A stretch of 11,281 bases of DNA from Paracoccaceae bacterium (GCA_026982275.1 JALSHK010000406.1:1-11281); one strand, 5' to 3'. Positions 1-7,071 are shown, numbered from the stretch's first letter. Notes: generated from the sequence alone by a model not told the origin. Translations and numbers: made by a program.

Positions 1-1021
1 CCTCGTCCAGCAGCTTAACCATGGTTTTGACAAAAGCGTTTTGCGCATCATTATCCAGCGCCGCAATCGCGGGGTCGGCAAATTTCAGACAAACCGAAGT
101 ATTGGAGCGCGCGTCCGGATCAGCCACGAGGTTCCCGGCCCAGTCAGAGGCATCCACCCATGCCTGCAAGGCTTCAAAATTCGCATCGGCGCGGGCGCGG
201 GTGGCTTTCAGGCCGCCAAGGCCCTCCATCCACGCCAGCGCGTCTTCGGCGTCAGCCACAGCCAGCATCGAAGGGGTGTTGATGGTTGCGCCCTTGAAAA
301 TGCCCTCGATCAGCTTGCCGCCCTTGGTCAGGCGGAAAATCTTCGGCAAGGGGCGCGGCGGGGTGTAGCTTTCCAGCCGTTCAACGGCGCGGGGGGACAG
401 CACGATAACGCCATGCGCGCCTTCGCCGCCCATGGCTTTTTGCCAGCTAAAGGTGGTGACATCGAGCTTGCCCCACGGCAATTCCTGCGCGAAAGCCGCC
501 GAGGTGGCGTCGCAAATGGTCAGGCCCTCTCGGTCATCGGCGATCCAGTCACCGTTTGGCACGCGGGCGCCCGAGGTGGTGCCGTTCCATGTGAACACCA
601 CATCGGCATTTTTGCGCACGGCGCTCAGGTCGGGCAACTCGCCATAATCGGCGGTAAGCTTGTTGACATCATCAAGCTTGAGCTGGTTGGCAATATCGCC
701 CGCCCAGCCCGCACCGAAGCTTTCCCATGCCAGCACATCAACGGGGCGCGCACCCAGCATCGACCAGAGCGCCATTTCAACGGCGCCAGTATCAGAGGCC
801 GGCACAATGCCCACCCGATAATCGGCAGGAATTTCAAGGATTTCGGCCATTTTATCAATCACGCCCTTAAGCTGCGCCTTGGGGGCAGCCGCACGGTGCG
901 AGCGCCCTAAAAAGGCGCGCGAAGCCACAGCTTCAAAGCTATAGCCGGGGCGTTTGGGGCATGGACCGGATGAGAATTCGGGGCGCGCAGGCTTGACCTG
1001 CGGCGGTAAGGGGAGGCTCAT
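1..1021 (-). CDS. serC: Phosphoserine aminotransferase SerC (3' end cut by window edge)
   Basis: SerC is a PLP enzyme that converts 3-phosphohydroxypyruvate and glutamate to phosphoserine and 2-oxoglutarate in cytosolic serine synthesis. The frame is open from an ATG at 1021 to the left edge, giving 340 visible residues of a family usually near 370-390, so only the C-terminus is missing. Visible marks are GRSHRA (about residues 39-44), the PLP-side Asp in CDATSAAF (D171) and the Schiff-base lysine in FSWQKAMGGEGAHG (K195). The sequence resembles the form common in Alphaproteobacteria more than the E. coli enzyme. The start is set by AAGGAG at 1033-1028, six bases before the ATG. An in-frame ATG at 1036 has no SD. 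serA often follows serC in these bacteria, but that region is outside the window. The gene diverges from the EamA transporter. I am sure of the family. Confidence 0.95.
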   Translation of the reverse strand, partial: MSLPLPPQVKPARPEFSSGPCPKRPGYSFEAVASRAFLGRSHRAAAPKAQLKGVIDKMAEILEIPADYRVGIVPASDTGAVEMALWSMLGARPVDVLAWESFGAGWAGDIANQLKLDDVNKLTADYGELPDLSAVRKNADVVFTWNGTTSGARVPNGDWIADDREGLTICDATSAAFAQELPWGKLDVTTFSWQKAMGGEGAHGVIVLSPRAVERLESYTPPRPLPKIFRLTKGGKLIEGIFKGATINTPSMLAVADAEDALAWMEGLGGLKATRARADANFEALQAWVDASDWAGNLVADPDARSNTSVCLKFADPAIAALDNDAQNAFVKTMVKLLDE

Positions 1022-1027
1022 GGATGG

Positions 1028-1033
1028 CTCCTT
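1028..1033 (-). promoter_or_regulatory. Strong Shine-Dalgarno of serC
   Basis: AAGGAG read on the minus strand, six bases before the ATG at 1021. It decides between that ATG and the in-frame ATG at 1036. It lies one base downstream of the leader inverted repeat, so folding of the leader could affect ribosome access. Confidence 0.8.
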
Positions 1034-1034
1034 C

Positions 1035-1101
1035 ATCAGCGCGAATTTGTTGAGCCTGCCGTCGCTCGCGCTTATTCCGACGACCTGCCCACGGCGCTGA
1101 T
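1035..1101 (-). ncRNA. Candidate serC leader RNA (cis-regulatory structure)
   Basis: Read on the minus strand, AUCAGCGC (1101-1094) is perfectly complementary to GCGCUGAU (1042-1035). This 8-bp helix closes a domain of about 67 nt and ends one base before the serC SD. Inside it, GUCGU (1084-1080) can pair with GCGAC (1065-1061) around an AAUAAGCGCG-type loop, and GGCAGG occurs twice (1089-1084 and 1060-1055). An RNA motif upstream of serC has been described in Alphaproteobacteria, and the position fits it. I do not recall its consensus well enough to confirm a match. The regulatory role and any ligand are inference; serine-pathway feedback would be a natural guess. Confidence 0.5.
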
Positions 1102-1288
1102 ACCGCAATGCAACATTCAATAGCAAGGGGTAATATGTCGCGTTTTCGTGATTGGATGTCGGTTTTCATTTCCCATCGGAAACTTCCGCGCGTTGCAGGG
1201 AATTTACTGATCGGTTTCGCCACAATTGGTGATTTCACATTCCGCCTTGCCTGCGATAGCGTCCGGCGACGCAGATAAAGGAATCACC
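1037..1288. other. Divergent intergenic region between serC and the EamA transporter
   Basis: This stretch must hold the start signals of two diverging genes. Apart from the serC leader structure and the two SD sites, I see no convincing pair of -35 and -10 boxes on either strand, and no clear operator palindrome. The open frames crossing it look like chance reading frames without SD sites or recognisable protein style. Confidence 0.6.
1276..1282 (+). promoter_or_regulatory. Shine-Dalgarno of the EamA transporter gene
   Basis: TAAAGGA lies six bases before the ATG at 1289. It favours that start over the upstream in-frame ATG at 1226, which would add 21 residues with no transporter character. 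Confidence 0.65.
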
Positions 1289-2188
1289 ATGCCCACCCGC
1301 CCCGGCCTATTGCAATGGAGCCTGCTGCTCGCCCTTGGCATGATCTGGGGCGCGTCTTTTCTGGGCGTTGTCACGGCGCTGGAAAGCTTTGAACCGATCA
1401 CCATTGCCGCCCTTCGCATCGGCCTCGCCGCGATTATCCTGACCGGCGCAAGCTATGCCATGGGCATCGGCCTGCCAAAGGACCGCCGCACATGGGTATT
1501 CGCCTTTGGCATGGGGCTGTTTTCCAATGCGATCCCTTTCACCCTGCTGGGATGGGCGCAGCAATATGTAACCTCGGGCTATGCCGGCATTACCATGGCA
1601 GCTGTGCCGCTTCTGGTGCTGCCACTTTCGCATTTTCTGATTCCGGGCATGCGGTTAACCCCGATCAAGGTCTTTGGATTTGGCATCGGATTTATCGGCG
1701 TGGTGGTGCTGATAGGCCCTGCGCGCATATTGCAATCCGGCGGCGGGGATATCGAGAATATAGCGCGGCTGGCTGCGGTTTCGGCCGGTGCCTGCTATGC
1801 TATCGGATCGGTCATCACCCGTCTGGCCCCCAAAGGAGAGGCCATGGCCTTTAGCTCGGCGGCATTGATTATTGGCGCCTTGGTCGCGCTGCCCGTCGCG
1901 TTTCTGGTCGAGGGTATCCCCGCCGCCGCGCCAAGCATGCCCGCGCTTCTGGGCCTGCTATATCTCGGAATCATGCCCACTGCGCTGGCGACGATCATAC
2001 TTGTATTTATCGTAAAAACCGCCGGTCCGCCGTTTTTGTCGCTGGTCAATTATCAGGTGCCGATCTGGGCGGTGCTGATTGGCATGCTGGTGCTGAACGA
2101 AAACCTGCCCGGCAGCTTTATCTGGGCGCTGGGGTTTATTCTTGCCGGTCTTGGTATCTCTCAATTCCATAGTAAAAAGCACATATAG
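1289..2188 (+). CDS. EamA/DMT-superfamily membrane transporter
   Basis: A 299-residue inner-membrane protein with the length and pattern of drug/metabolite transporters, about ten helices in two EamA repeats. The first repeat runs roughly residues 8-140 (opening LALGMIWGASF, then ALRIGLAAIIL). The second runs roughly 160-295 and holds the typical NYQVPIWAVLIGMLVLNENLP-like segment near its end, here with Asn-Glu-Asn where many relatives have a Gly-Glu. The C-terminus is short and basic (SKKHI), which fits a cytoplasmic end. The start at 1289 is chosen over 1226 because of the TAAAGGA site and because the family begins close to the first helix. Family members export amino acids, metabolites or drugs, and the substrate cannot be read from sequence. 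It stands divergent to serC, which makes an amino acid a possible but unproven substrate. No obvious terminator follows. Confidence 0.88.
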   Translation: MPTRPGLLQWSLLLALGMIWGASFLGVVTALESFEPITIAALRIGLAAIILTGASYAMGIGLPKDRRTWVFAFGMGLFSNAIPFTLLGWAQQYVTSGYAGITMAAVPLLVLPLSHFLIPGMRLTPIKVFGFGIGFIGVVVLIGPARILQSGGGDIENIARLAAVSAGACYAIGSVITRLAPKGEAMAFSSAALIIGALVALPVAFLVEGIPAAAPSMPALLGLLYLGIMPTALATIILVFIVKTAGPPFLSLVNYQVPIWAVLIGMLVLNENLPGSFIWALGFILAGLGISQFHSKKHI

Positions 2189-2288
2189 AATACTTGGGTA
2201 TACATAAAAATTGTAAATTTTACTTGAAACGGCCTGTGTTTTGCTCTTTGCTATCGACCATAAGAAAATAGTAATGAGGGGAAGTGTT
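2189..2288 (+). other. AT-rich intergenic region upstream of the barrel gene
   Basis: This 100-nt stretch is clearly richer in A and T than its surroundings. It holds a small AT-only inverted repeat, AAAATT (2207-2212) and AATTTT (2216-2221), too weak to call a terminator. TTGAAA begins at 2224 and could be a -35 box, but I find no good -10 at the right distance. GAGGGGAAG at 2276-2284 is a usable SD for the ATG at 2289. The region probably contains the barrel gene's promoter; the exact site is not resolved. Confidence 0.5.
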
Positions 2289-3134
2289 ATGAAAACTGTT
2301 ATAATTGGCTGTTGCTTGGTATTCAGCACACAAGCGGCCACGGCAGGGGATTTGGGGACCGTAATAGGCCTGTCATACGGTGCATTCGCCGCCGAGCAAT
2401 TCTCCGACGGCTATTACCGCTCGCGGGATAACAGCTTTAGCCGTATCATTGCGGAGGGGTCGATCGGCAAGCAGACAGGCTCCGGCTTTGGTTGGCAGGC
2501 GGATGCGCTTTACGAAACCGCCGCTGGCAGCGCGGGACCGGAATACAATATCTATGGTGGCAACATTCATGGCAATTATCAACTGGGCGCCTTCCGGCTG
2601 GGCGGCTTTGTGGGAGCGGGGGCGACCAACAACACCTATTTGAACTACCGTTCCTCCAACTTCTGGTATGGTGGCGAAGTGGCCGCAGACATGGGTAATT
2701 TCACCATTGTCGCCCAAGCCGGCATGGCCAGTGCCAATTTTGGCGATGCATCGCTGGACTATACCGGAAAGTCATTTTATCAGCTAGAGGCCCGTTATTT
2801 TATAGGCGACAACATCATGGTTGCGGCCCGCTACGGCGAGGCCGTTTCCCGGTTTCAAAATCGTGATATGGGGGTCACCCAATATGGCATTGACGGCACT
2901 ATACGGCTGGGGCAATCCAGATTTTACGCAACGGCAGGCTATGAGCAGAACTACACCAATGACAACCTGAACAATGCTTACAGCGGGAGAGGCTCTGACC
3001 AGACTTATAAAATCGGCATTTCCATGATGTTTGGCGGCGATTTGCGCGAAACCCTGCGCGAGCGCAATCCGATGCTATCGCCAACCGGGCTTGTGTTATT
3101 GGCCCCGCTAAATGGCGGCGTCTGGTCTGATTAA
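2289..3134 (+). CDS. Exported outer-membrane beta-barrel protein, function unknown
   Basis: A 281-residue protein with an N-terminal signal peptide: one Lys, a hydrophobic core (VIIGCCLVF) and a likely signal peptidase I cut after STQAATA near residue 19. From residue 20 to about 249 it has the alternating polar/hydrophobic pattern of membrane beta-strands, rich in Gly, Tyr, Phe and Asn (for example FRLGGFVGAG, YQLEARYF, NIMVAARYGEA, RFYATAGYEQ). The barrel seems to close with YKIGISMMF near residues 240-248. A tail of about 31 residues follows, starting charged (DLRETLRERN) and ending more hydrophobic, so the protein does not finish on the usual terminal aromatic. I infer an 8- to 12-stranded barrel, either a small porin-like channel or a structural protein. 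I do not recognise a named family. The upstream in-frame ATGs at 2241 and 2274 lack the signal-peptide position expected. Confidence 0.72.
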   Translation: MKTVIIGCCLVFSTQAATAGDLGTVIGLSYGAFAAEQFSDGYYRSRDNSFSRIIAEGSIGKQTGSGFGWQADALYETAAGSAGPEYNIYGGNIHGNYQLGAFRLGGFVGAGATNNTYLNYRSSNFWYGGEVAADMGNFTIVAQAGMASANFGDASLDYTGKSFYQLEARYFIGDNIMVAARYGEAVSRFQNRDMGVTQYGIDGTIRLGQSRFYATAGYEQNYTNDNLNNAYSGRGSDQTYKIGISMMFGGDLRETLRERNPMLSPTGLVLLAPLNGGVWSD

Positions 3135-3147
3135 AATAGTGAGGCCC

Positions 3148-3179
3148 GTGCGTGTAGTGGTGCGAGGGAAACCACGCAC
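3148..3179. other. Inverted repeats between the convergent barrel gene and murD
   Basis: GTGCGTG (3148-3154) and CACGCAC (3173-3179) form a perfect 7-bp inverted repeat. A competing 6-bp pair, GGTGCG (3159-3164) and CGCACC (3175-3180), shares the right arm. The position between two converging genes suits a two-way transcription end. No T-run sits directly beside the stem on either strand; on the minus strand TATTTT follows about 10 nt later. I therefore call it a possible terminator only weakly. Confidence 0.35.
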
Positions 3180-3180
3180 C

Positions 3181-4554
3181 CTAGGGTGTCAGGGATTCAA
3201 ACACCTCGCCGCGATGCTCGAAGCTGTCAAACTGGTCAAAGCTGGCGCAGGCGGGGGCGAGCAGGATGGTATCACCCGAGACCGAATCCGCCTTGGCGGC
3301 CGCCATTGCCGCCTCCAGCGTGCCGGAAATCACATGCGGGGTATCGCCTAGCTGGGCCGCAAAATCCTCCGCCGCTTCGCCGATCAGATAGGCCTTTTTC
3401 ACCCGCGAGAAATCCAGCCCTTCAATCCCGCCCGCTTTGGCCTGCCCACCGGCAATCCACAGGATATTCTTGAAGGCCAACAGCGCCTTGCCTGCCGCAT
3501 CGGCATTGGTGGCTTTGGAGTTGTTGATATATTTCACCCCCGAAACCTCCGCCACCTGCTGGCAGCGATGCCGCAGCCCGCCATAGCTTTTCATTGCCGC
3601 CTCGATCACCTTGGGTGCCAGCCCCAAATGCCGGCAGGCCGCATAGGCCGCGCAGGCGTTTTGCTGGTTATGGGCGCCGGGCAGCCCTTCCATGGCGCGC
3701 ATATCCAGGCTCGCCATTTGCCGCCCCTTGCGCCACTCCACCAAAAAACCCTTGCGCACAAATACGCTCCAGCCCATGCCCTTGAGCTGGCGCATGGTGC
3801 TGATCTCGATCACATTATCACCCTCGCGGATGATATTGCTCAAATACCGCCCCTCCGGCTCGTCCACCCCGATGATCGAGCGCTCCGGCAGGCCTTGGGT
3901 AAACAGCCGTTTCTTGGCGGCAAAATAACCGCCCACGCCGCCGTGGCGATCCAGATGATCGGGCGAAAGATTGAGAAAAACCGCCAGATCGGGCTGAAGC
4001 GTGCGCGCAAGCTCGGTTTGGTAAGAGGACAGCTCGATCACCGCCACCTCGCCATCAATCGCGGGATCAAGGCTCAGCACCGCCTTGCCGATATTGCCGC
4101 CCAGCTGGCCGGGCCTGTGCGCATGGCGCAATATATGATGCAGCAGCGCCGAGGTGGTGGATTTGCCGTTAGAGCCGGTAATGCACACCACCTTGGGCGC
4201 GCGATCAAAGCCCTCCCATTCATCATCGGCGAAAGACTGGAAAAACAGCCCGATGTCATTATCAACAGGCACCCCGGCCTCCCACGCCGCCTGAATAGCC
4301 TTATGCGCCTCCGGATAAAGATGCGGAATGCCCGGCGAGGTGATCAGCAAATCAAGCCCGGCCGCCTCGCGCGGGCGGGAGATATCCTCAACCATATATC
4401 CTTCAACCTCGGCCACGGCCCGCGAGGCGGGGTTATCATCCCAGCACAGAGCGATGGCACCGCCCGCCTGCAATGCCGCCGCCGTGGCCAGACCGGTGCG
4501 TCCAAGGCCAAGCACGCCCACGCGCTTACCGCTATAACCTTTAACAGGGATCAT
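3181..4554 (-). CDS. murD: UDP-N-acetylmuramoyl-L-alanine--D-glutamate ligase MurD
   Basis: MurD adds D-glutamate to UDP-MurNAc-L-Ala in the cytosol, using ATP. The 457-residue protein has all three Mur-ligase domains at normal length. The N-terminal nucleotide-sugar domain carries GLGRTG (16-21) and ITSPG (71-75). The central ATPase domain carries GSNGKST (127-133), ELSSYQ (174-179), NLSPDHLDRHG (195-205) and AAKKRLF with the likely carbamoylated lysine at K214. The C-terminal domain has HRCQ, YINNSKATN and the GGQAKAG turn. ELSSYQ and the NNSKATN segment mark MurD apart from MurC, MurE and MurF. The ATG at 4554 is preceded by GAGGTG (4564-4559). It follows mraY by 39 nt, the widest gap in the cluster, which holds a hairpin. 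It is the last dcw gene here; no ftsW follows. Confidence 0.97.
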   Translation of the reverse strand: MIPVKGYSGKRVGVLGLGRTGLATAAALQAGGAIALCWDDNPASRAVAEVEGYMVEDISRPREAAGLDLLITSPGIPHLYPEAHKAIQAAWEAGVPVDNDIGLFFQSFADDEWEGFDRAPKVVCITGSNGKSTTSALLHHILRHAHRPGQLGGNIGKAVLSLDPAIDGEVAVIELSSYQTELARTLQPDLAVFLNLSPDHLDRHGGVGGYFAAKKRLFTQGLPERSIIGVDEPEGRYLSNIIREGDNVIEISTMRQLKGMGWSVFVRKGFLVEWRKGRQMASLDMRAMEGLPGAHNQQNACAAYAACRHLGLAPKVIEAAMKSYGGLRHRCQQVAEVSGVKYINNSKATNADAAGKALLAFKNILWIAGGQAKAGGIEGLDFSRVKKAYLIGEAAEDFAAQLGDTPHVISGTLEAAMAAAKADSVSGDTILLAPACASFDQFDSFEHRGEVFESLTP

Positions 4555-4570
4555 GATTCACCTCGAATGC

Positions 4571-4592
4571 AGGGTAGGGTTTTCCCTATCCT
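4571..4592 (-). repeat. Hairpin between mraY and murD
   Basis: On the minus strand, AGGATAGGG (4592-4584), a loop of AAAA, and CCCTACCCT (4579-4571) form a 9-bp stem with a single A-C mismatch. It starts one base after the mraY stop codon and ends 16 bases before the murD ATG. No U-run follows, so it is unlikely to be a full intrinsic terminator. It could act on RNA stability, processing or on the mraY/murD expression ratio; that role is inference. Confidence 0.55.
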
Positions 4593-4593
4593 A

Positions 4594-5676
4594 CTATCGC
4601 AGCTTCAGCGTGGCCAGCCCGATCAGCGCCAATACCAAAGAGATAATCCAGAACCGGATTACAATCTGGCTTTCCCCCCAGCCGCGCTTTTCAAAATGGT
4701 GATGGATCGGTGCCATCAAAAACACCCGCTTGCCGGTTTTCTTGTAATACAGCACCTGAATAACCACACTCATCAGCTCGACCACAAACAAGCCGCCAAT
4801 GATCGAAAGCACGATCTCGTGCTTGGTGGCCACGGCAATCGCCCCCAGCGCCCCGCCCAAGGCCAAAGAGCCGGTATCGCCCATAAACACCGCTGCAGGC
4901 GGCGCATTATACCACAGAAAGCCCAATCCCCCCCCTATGAGCGCCGCTACGAAAACCGTAAGCTCGCCCGTGCCTTCCACATATTGCACGCCGAGATATT
5001 CGGTAAAATCCGTCCGCCCCACCAGATAGGCGATAATGCCAAATGACCCGGCCGCAATCATAACCGGCATCACCGCCAGCCCGTCCAGCCCGTCGGTAAA
5101 ATTCACCGCATTGGCCGCACCCACAATCACGATCATTACAAAGGGAACATAAAAAATACCGAGGTTCAACAGCGCATCCTTGAACACCGGAAAGGCCAGA
5201 TAACCCGATATATCCGGCGCTTGCATCTGCAAAACCCACGCGCCCGCTATCGCTGCAATCACAAAGCCGAGGGCCAGCCGGATCTTGCCGGAAACCCCTT
5301 TGTGATTTTGCTTTGATACTTTCAGATAATCATCCCAAAACCCGATAATTCCGAAACTGTAGGTTACAAAAAGCACCAGCCAGATATAGCCATTATCCAG
5401 CCGCGCCCATAAAAGCGTGGATACAAGGATCGCGCCCAGTATCAGCACCCCGCCCATGGTGGGCGTGCCGGCTTTGGCCAGAATATGGCTTTCAGGCCCG
5501 TCCTCGCGGATGGGCTGGCCCTTGCCCTGCTTGCGGCGCAACATATTGATCAGCGGCTGGCCAAACATGAATCCAAAGATCAGCGCGGTAAAAAATGCGC
5601 CCCCCGAGCGGAAGGTGATATATTGAAACAGGTTAAAATAACCGGCGTCAAACCATTCCGGCAACAAATAAAACAT
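4594..5676 (-). CDS. mraY: Phospho-N-acetylmuramoyl-pentapeptide-transferase MraY
   Basis: MraY is the inner-membrane enzyme that transfers phospho-MurNAc-pentapeptide from UDP to undecaprenyl phosphate, giving lipid I. At 360 residues it has the standard family length and about ten hydrophobic helices. Diagnostic segments are AKAGTPTMGG (67-76), the Mg-binding pair in FWDDYLKV (D115, D116), NFTDGLDGL (192-200), the catalytic-site Asp in FMGDTGSLALGG (D267) and the cytosolic APIHHHFEKRGW loop with its three histidines (325-327). The ATG at 5676 has a GAGGTGG SD and lies 24 nt after the murF stop. Its place between murF and murD is the normal dcw order. No oddities seen. Confidence 0.98.
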   Translation of the reverse strand: MFYLLPEWFDAGYFNLFQYITFRSGGAFFTALIFGFMFGQPLINMLRRKQGKGQPIREDGPESHILAKAGTPTMGGVLILGAILVSTLLWARLDNGYIWLVLFVTYSFGIIGFWDDYLKVSKQNHKGVSGKIRLALGFVIAAIAGAWVLQMQAPDISGYLAFPVFKDALLNLGIFYVPFVMIVIVGAANAVNFTDGLDGLAVMPVMIAAGSFGIIAYLVGRTDFTEYLGVQYVEGTGELTVFVAALIGGGLGFLWYNAPPAAVFMGDTGSLALGGALGAIAVATKHEIVLSIIGGLFVVELMSVVIQVLYYKKTGKRVFLMAPIHHHFEKRGWGESQIVIRFWIISLVLALIGLATLKLR

Positions 5677-5700
5677 CTAAACCACCTCTTCGGATTCCAG

Positions 5701-7071
5701 CTAGCCTTCCGCATCGCCCAATTTCTGCAGCGCGTCAATAACCAATGCCATTTTCATACCCAAAGATCCCTTGACCATCACCACATCCCCCGCGCGAACC
5801 TGTCGCCCTATTTCAGCCGCCAGCCTGTCCGCACTCAAAGCCGTGATCCCGCGGTTTTCAAATGTCACCGCCGCCATAAGCGGCCCGACCGTATGCACCA
5901 CATCGATCCCGCCCGCATGTGCGGCCAGCCCTTCATGCAGCGCTGGGGCGGTCTCGCCCAGTTCCAGCATATCGCCAAGAATAGCCAGCTTGCGCCCGCT
6001 TTGCCGCGCCAGTGTTTGCAGCGCGGCGCGGGTGCTGGCGGGGTTGGCGTTATAGCTTTCATTGATCAGGATGAAGCTTCCATCCATCCCTTCGGGGCCT
6101 AGCAAAATATGCTGCTTCCCGCCGCGCCCTTCTGGCGGCTGCCAGCCTGCCAGTGCCATGGCCGCCCGCGCCATATCTGCCTTCAGGGCATAAAGCCCCG
6201 CCAACACCCCGACGGCGTTTTGTGCCAAATGCTCACCTTCCCCCCCGAGCTTGAACATAATCTCGCCCATCGGCGTTATGGCCCGCACCACCGTCACCCC
6301 GTTTGATACATCACAGGATAGCAGCCGGAAATCATGCCCCTCCCCGACGCCAAAGCGCAAAACCTCAAAACCCCGCGCCGCTTTTTCCAAAATCGCCGCA
6401 GTCTCTATATCGGCGTTGATGATGGCGGTGCCATCCGCCTCCAGCCCTTTGAATATCTCCGCCTTCTCCGCCGCAATCTCCGCCACATCGGCAAAGGCCG
6501 CCAGATGCACCGGCGCCACCGTGGTAACCAGCGCCACATGGGGCCGCGCCATGCGGGCCAGCGGCGCTATCTCTCCGGCATGGTTCATGCCGATCTCGAT
6601 CACCGCAATATCGGTATCTTCAGGCATCCGTGCCAAGGTCAGCGGCACGCCTTCGTGGTTATTATAGCTTTTCTCGGCCACATGGATTTTCCCCTGCCCC
6701 GCCAGCGCCACCCGCAGCATTTCCTTGCTGCCGGTTTTGCCCACCGAGCCGGTGATCGCTATCACCCGCGCCTGCGTGCGCGCCCGCGCCGCCACCCCCA
6801 GCGCCTCCAGCCCCCGCAAAACATCCGGCACCAGCAAGAGCGGCGCGTCCTCCAGCCCTTCGGGAATGCGCGACACCAGCGCCGCCGCCGCACCCTGCGC
6901 CAGCGCCTGGCCGACGAAATCATGGCCGTCACGGCTGGCGGAAAGCGCCACAAAAAGATCCCCCGCCTCAAGGCTGCGGGTATCGATCGACACCCCGCTG
7001 GCTGCCCAATCGACCGCGCAAGTGCCACCCGTGGCCGATACCGCTGCATCCCGGGTCCAAAGCGCGCTCAT
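5701..7071 (-). CDS. murF: UDP-MurNAc-tripeptide--D-alanyl-D-alanine ligase MurF
   Basis: MurF adds the dipeptide D-Ala-D-Ala to UDP-MurNAc-tripeptide in the cytosol, using ATP, to make the pentapeptide substrate of MraY. The 456-residue protein has the N-terminal substrate domain (SIDTRSLEAGDLFVAL, 28-43), the ATPase domain with ITGSVGKTGSKE (106-117), YNNHEGVPLTL (136-146), EIGMNHAGEI (159-168) and a likely carbamoyl-lysine near K203, and the C-terminal domain with NESYNANPAS (337-346). NESYNANP is characteristic of MurF. The P-loop tail reads GKT-Gly-Ser-Lys where E. coli-type enzymes have Thr residues; the Walker lysine is intact. Its ATG overlaps the murE stop by four bases (ATGA, 7071-7068), so translation is probably coupled. 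Confidence 0.97.
   Translation of the reverse strand: MSALWTRDAAVSATGGTCAVDWAASGVSIDTRSLEAGDLFVALSASRDGHDFVGQALAQGAAAALVSRIPEGLEDAPLLLVPDVLRGLEALGVAARARTQARVIAITGSVGKTGSKEMLRVALAGQGKIHVAEKSYNNHEGVPLTLARMPEDTDIAVIEIGMNHAGEIAPLARMARPHVALVTTVAPVHLAAFADVAEIAAEKAEIFKGLEADGTAIINADIETAAILEKAARGFEVLRFGVGEGHDFRLLSCDVSNGVTVVRAITPMGEIMFKLGGEGEHLAQNAVGVLAGLYALKADMARAAMALAGWQPPEGRGGKQHILLGPEGMDGSFILINESYNANPASTRAALQTLARQSGRKLAILGDMLELGETAPALHEGLAAHAGGIDVVHTVGPLMAAVTFENRGITALSADRLAAEIGRQVRAGDVVMVKGSLGMKMALVIDALQKLGDAEG

Noticed and set aside
41..910. A 289-codon open frame on the plus strand, antisense to serC
   Set aside because: The minus strand encodes a clear SerC with its PLP lysine through the same bases; the antisense product has no domain-like pattern.
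939..1238. Possible leader peptide or small gene upstream of serC on the minus strand
   Set aside because: The frame runs into serC out of frame, lacks an SD at its start, has no run of serine codons that would suggest attenuation, and crosses the leader structure.
2207..2221. Terminator after the EamA transporter gene
   Set aside because: The inverted repeat is six A/T pairs with a 3-nt loop and no GC stem, too weak to support a terminator call.
2304..2318. Possible lipobox (IIGC) in the barrel protein signal peptide
   Set aside because: Only seven residues precede the cysteine, too few for a lipoprotein signal peptide, and a good signal peptidase I site follows the hydrophobic core.
3568..5046. 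A 492-codon open frame on the plus strand, antisense to murD and mraY
   Set aside because: It crosses two well-supported genes and their gap, is rich in His, Arg, Gln and Pro, has no recognisable domain, and is the kind of shadow frame that codon bias produces in GC-rich genomes.
5631..5643. Short palindrome GGTTA-TTT-TAACC near the start of mraY, considered as a CtrA or operator site
   Set aside because: It lies inside coding sequence, does not match the TTAA-N7-TTAA spacing of CtrA sites, and short palindromes of this kind occur by chance.
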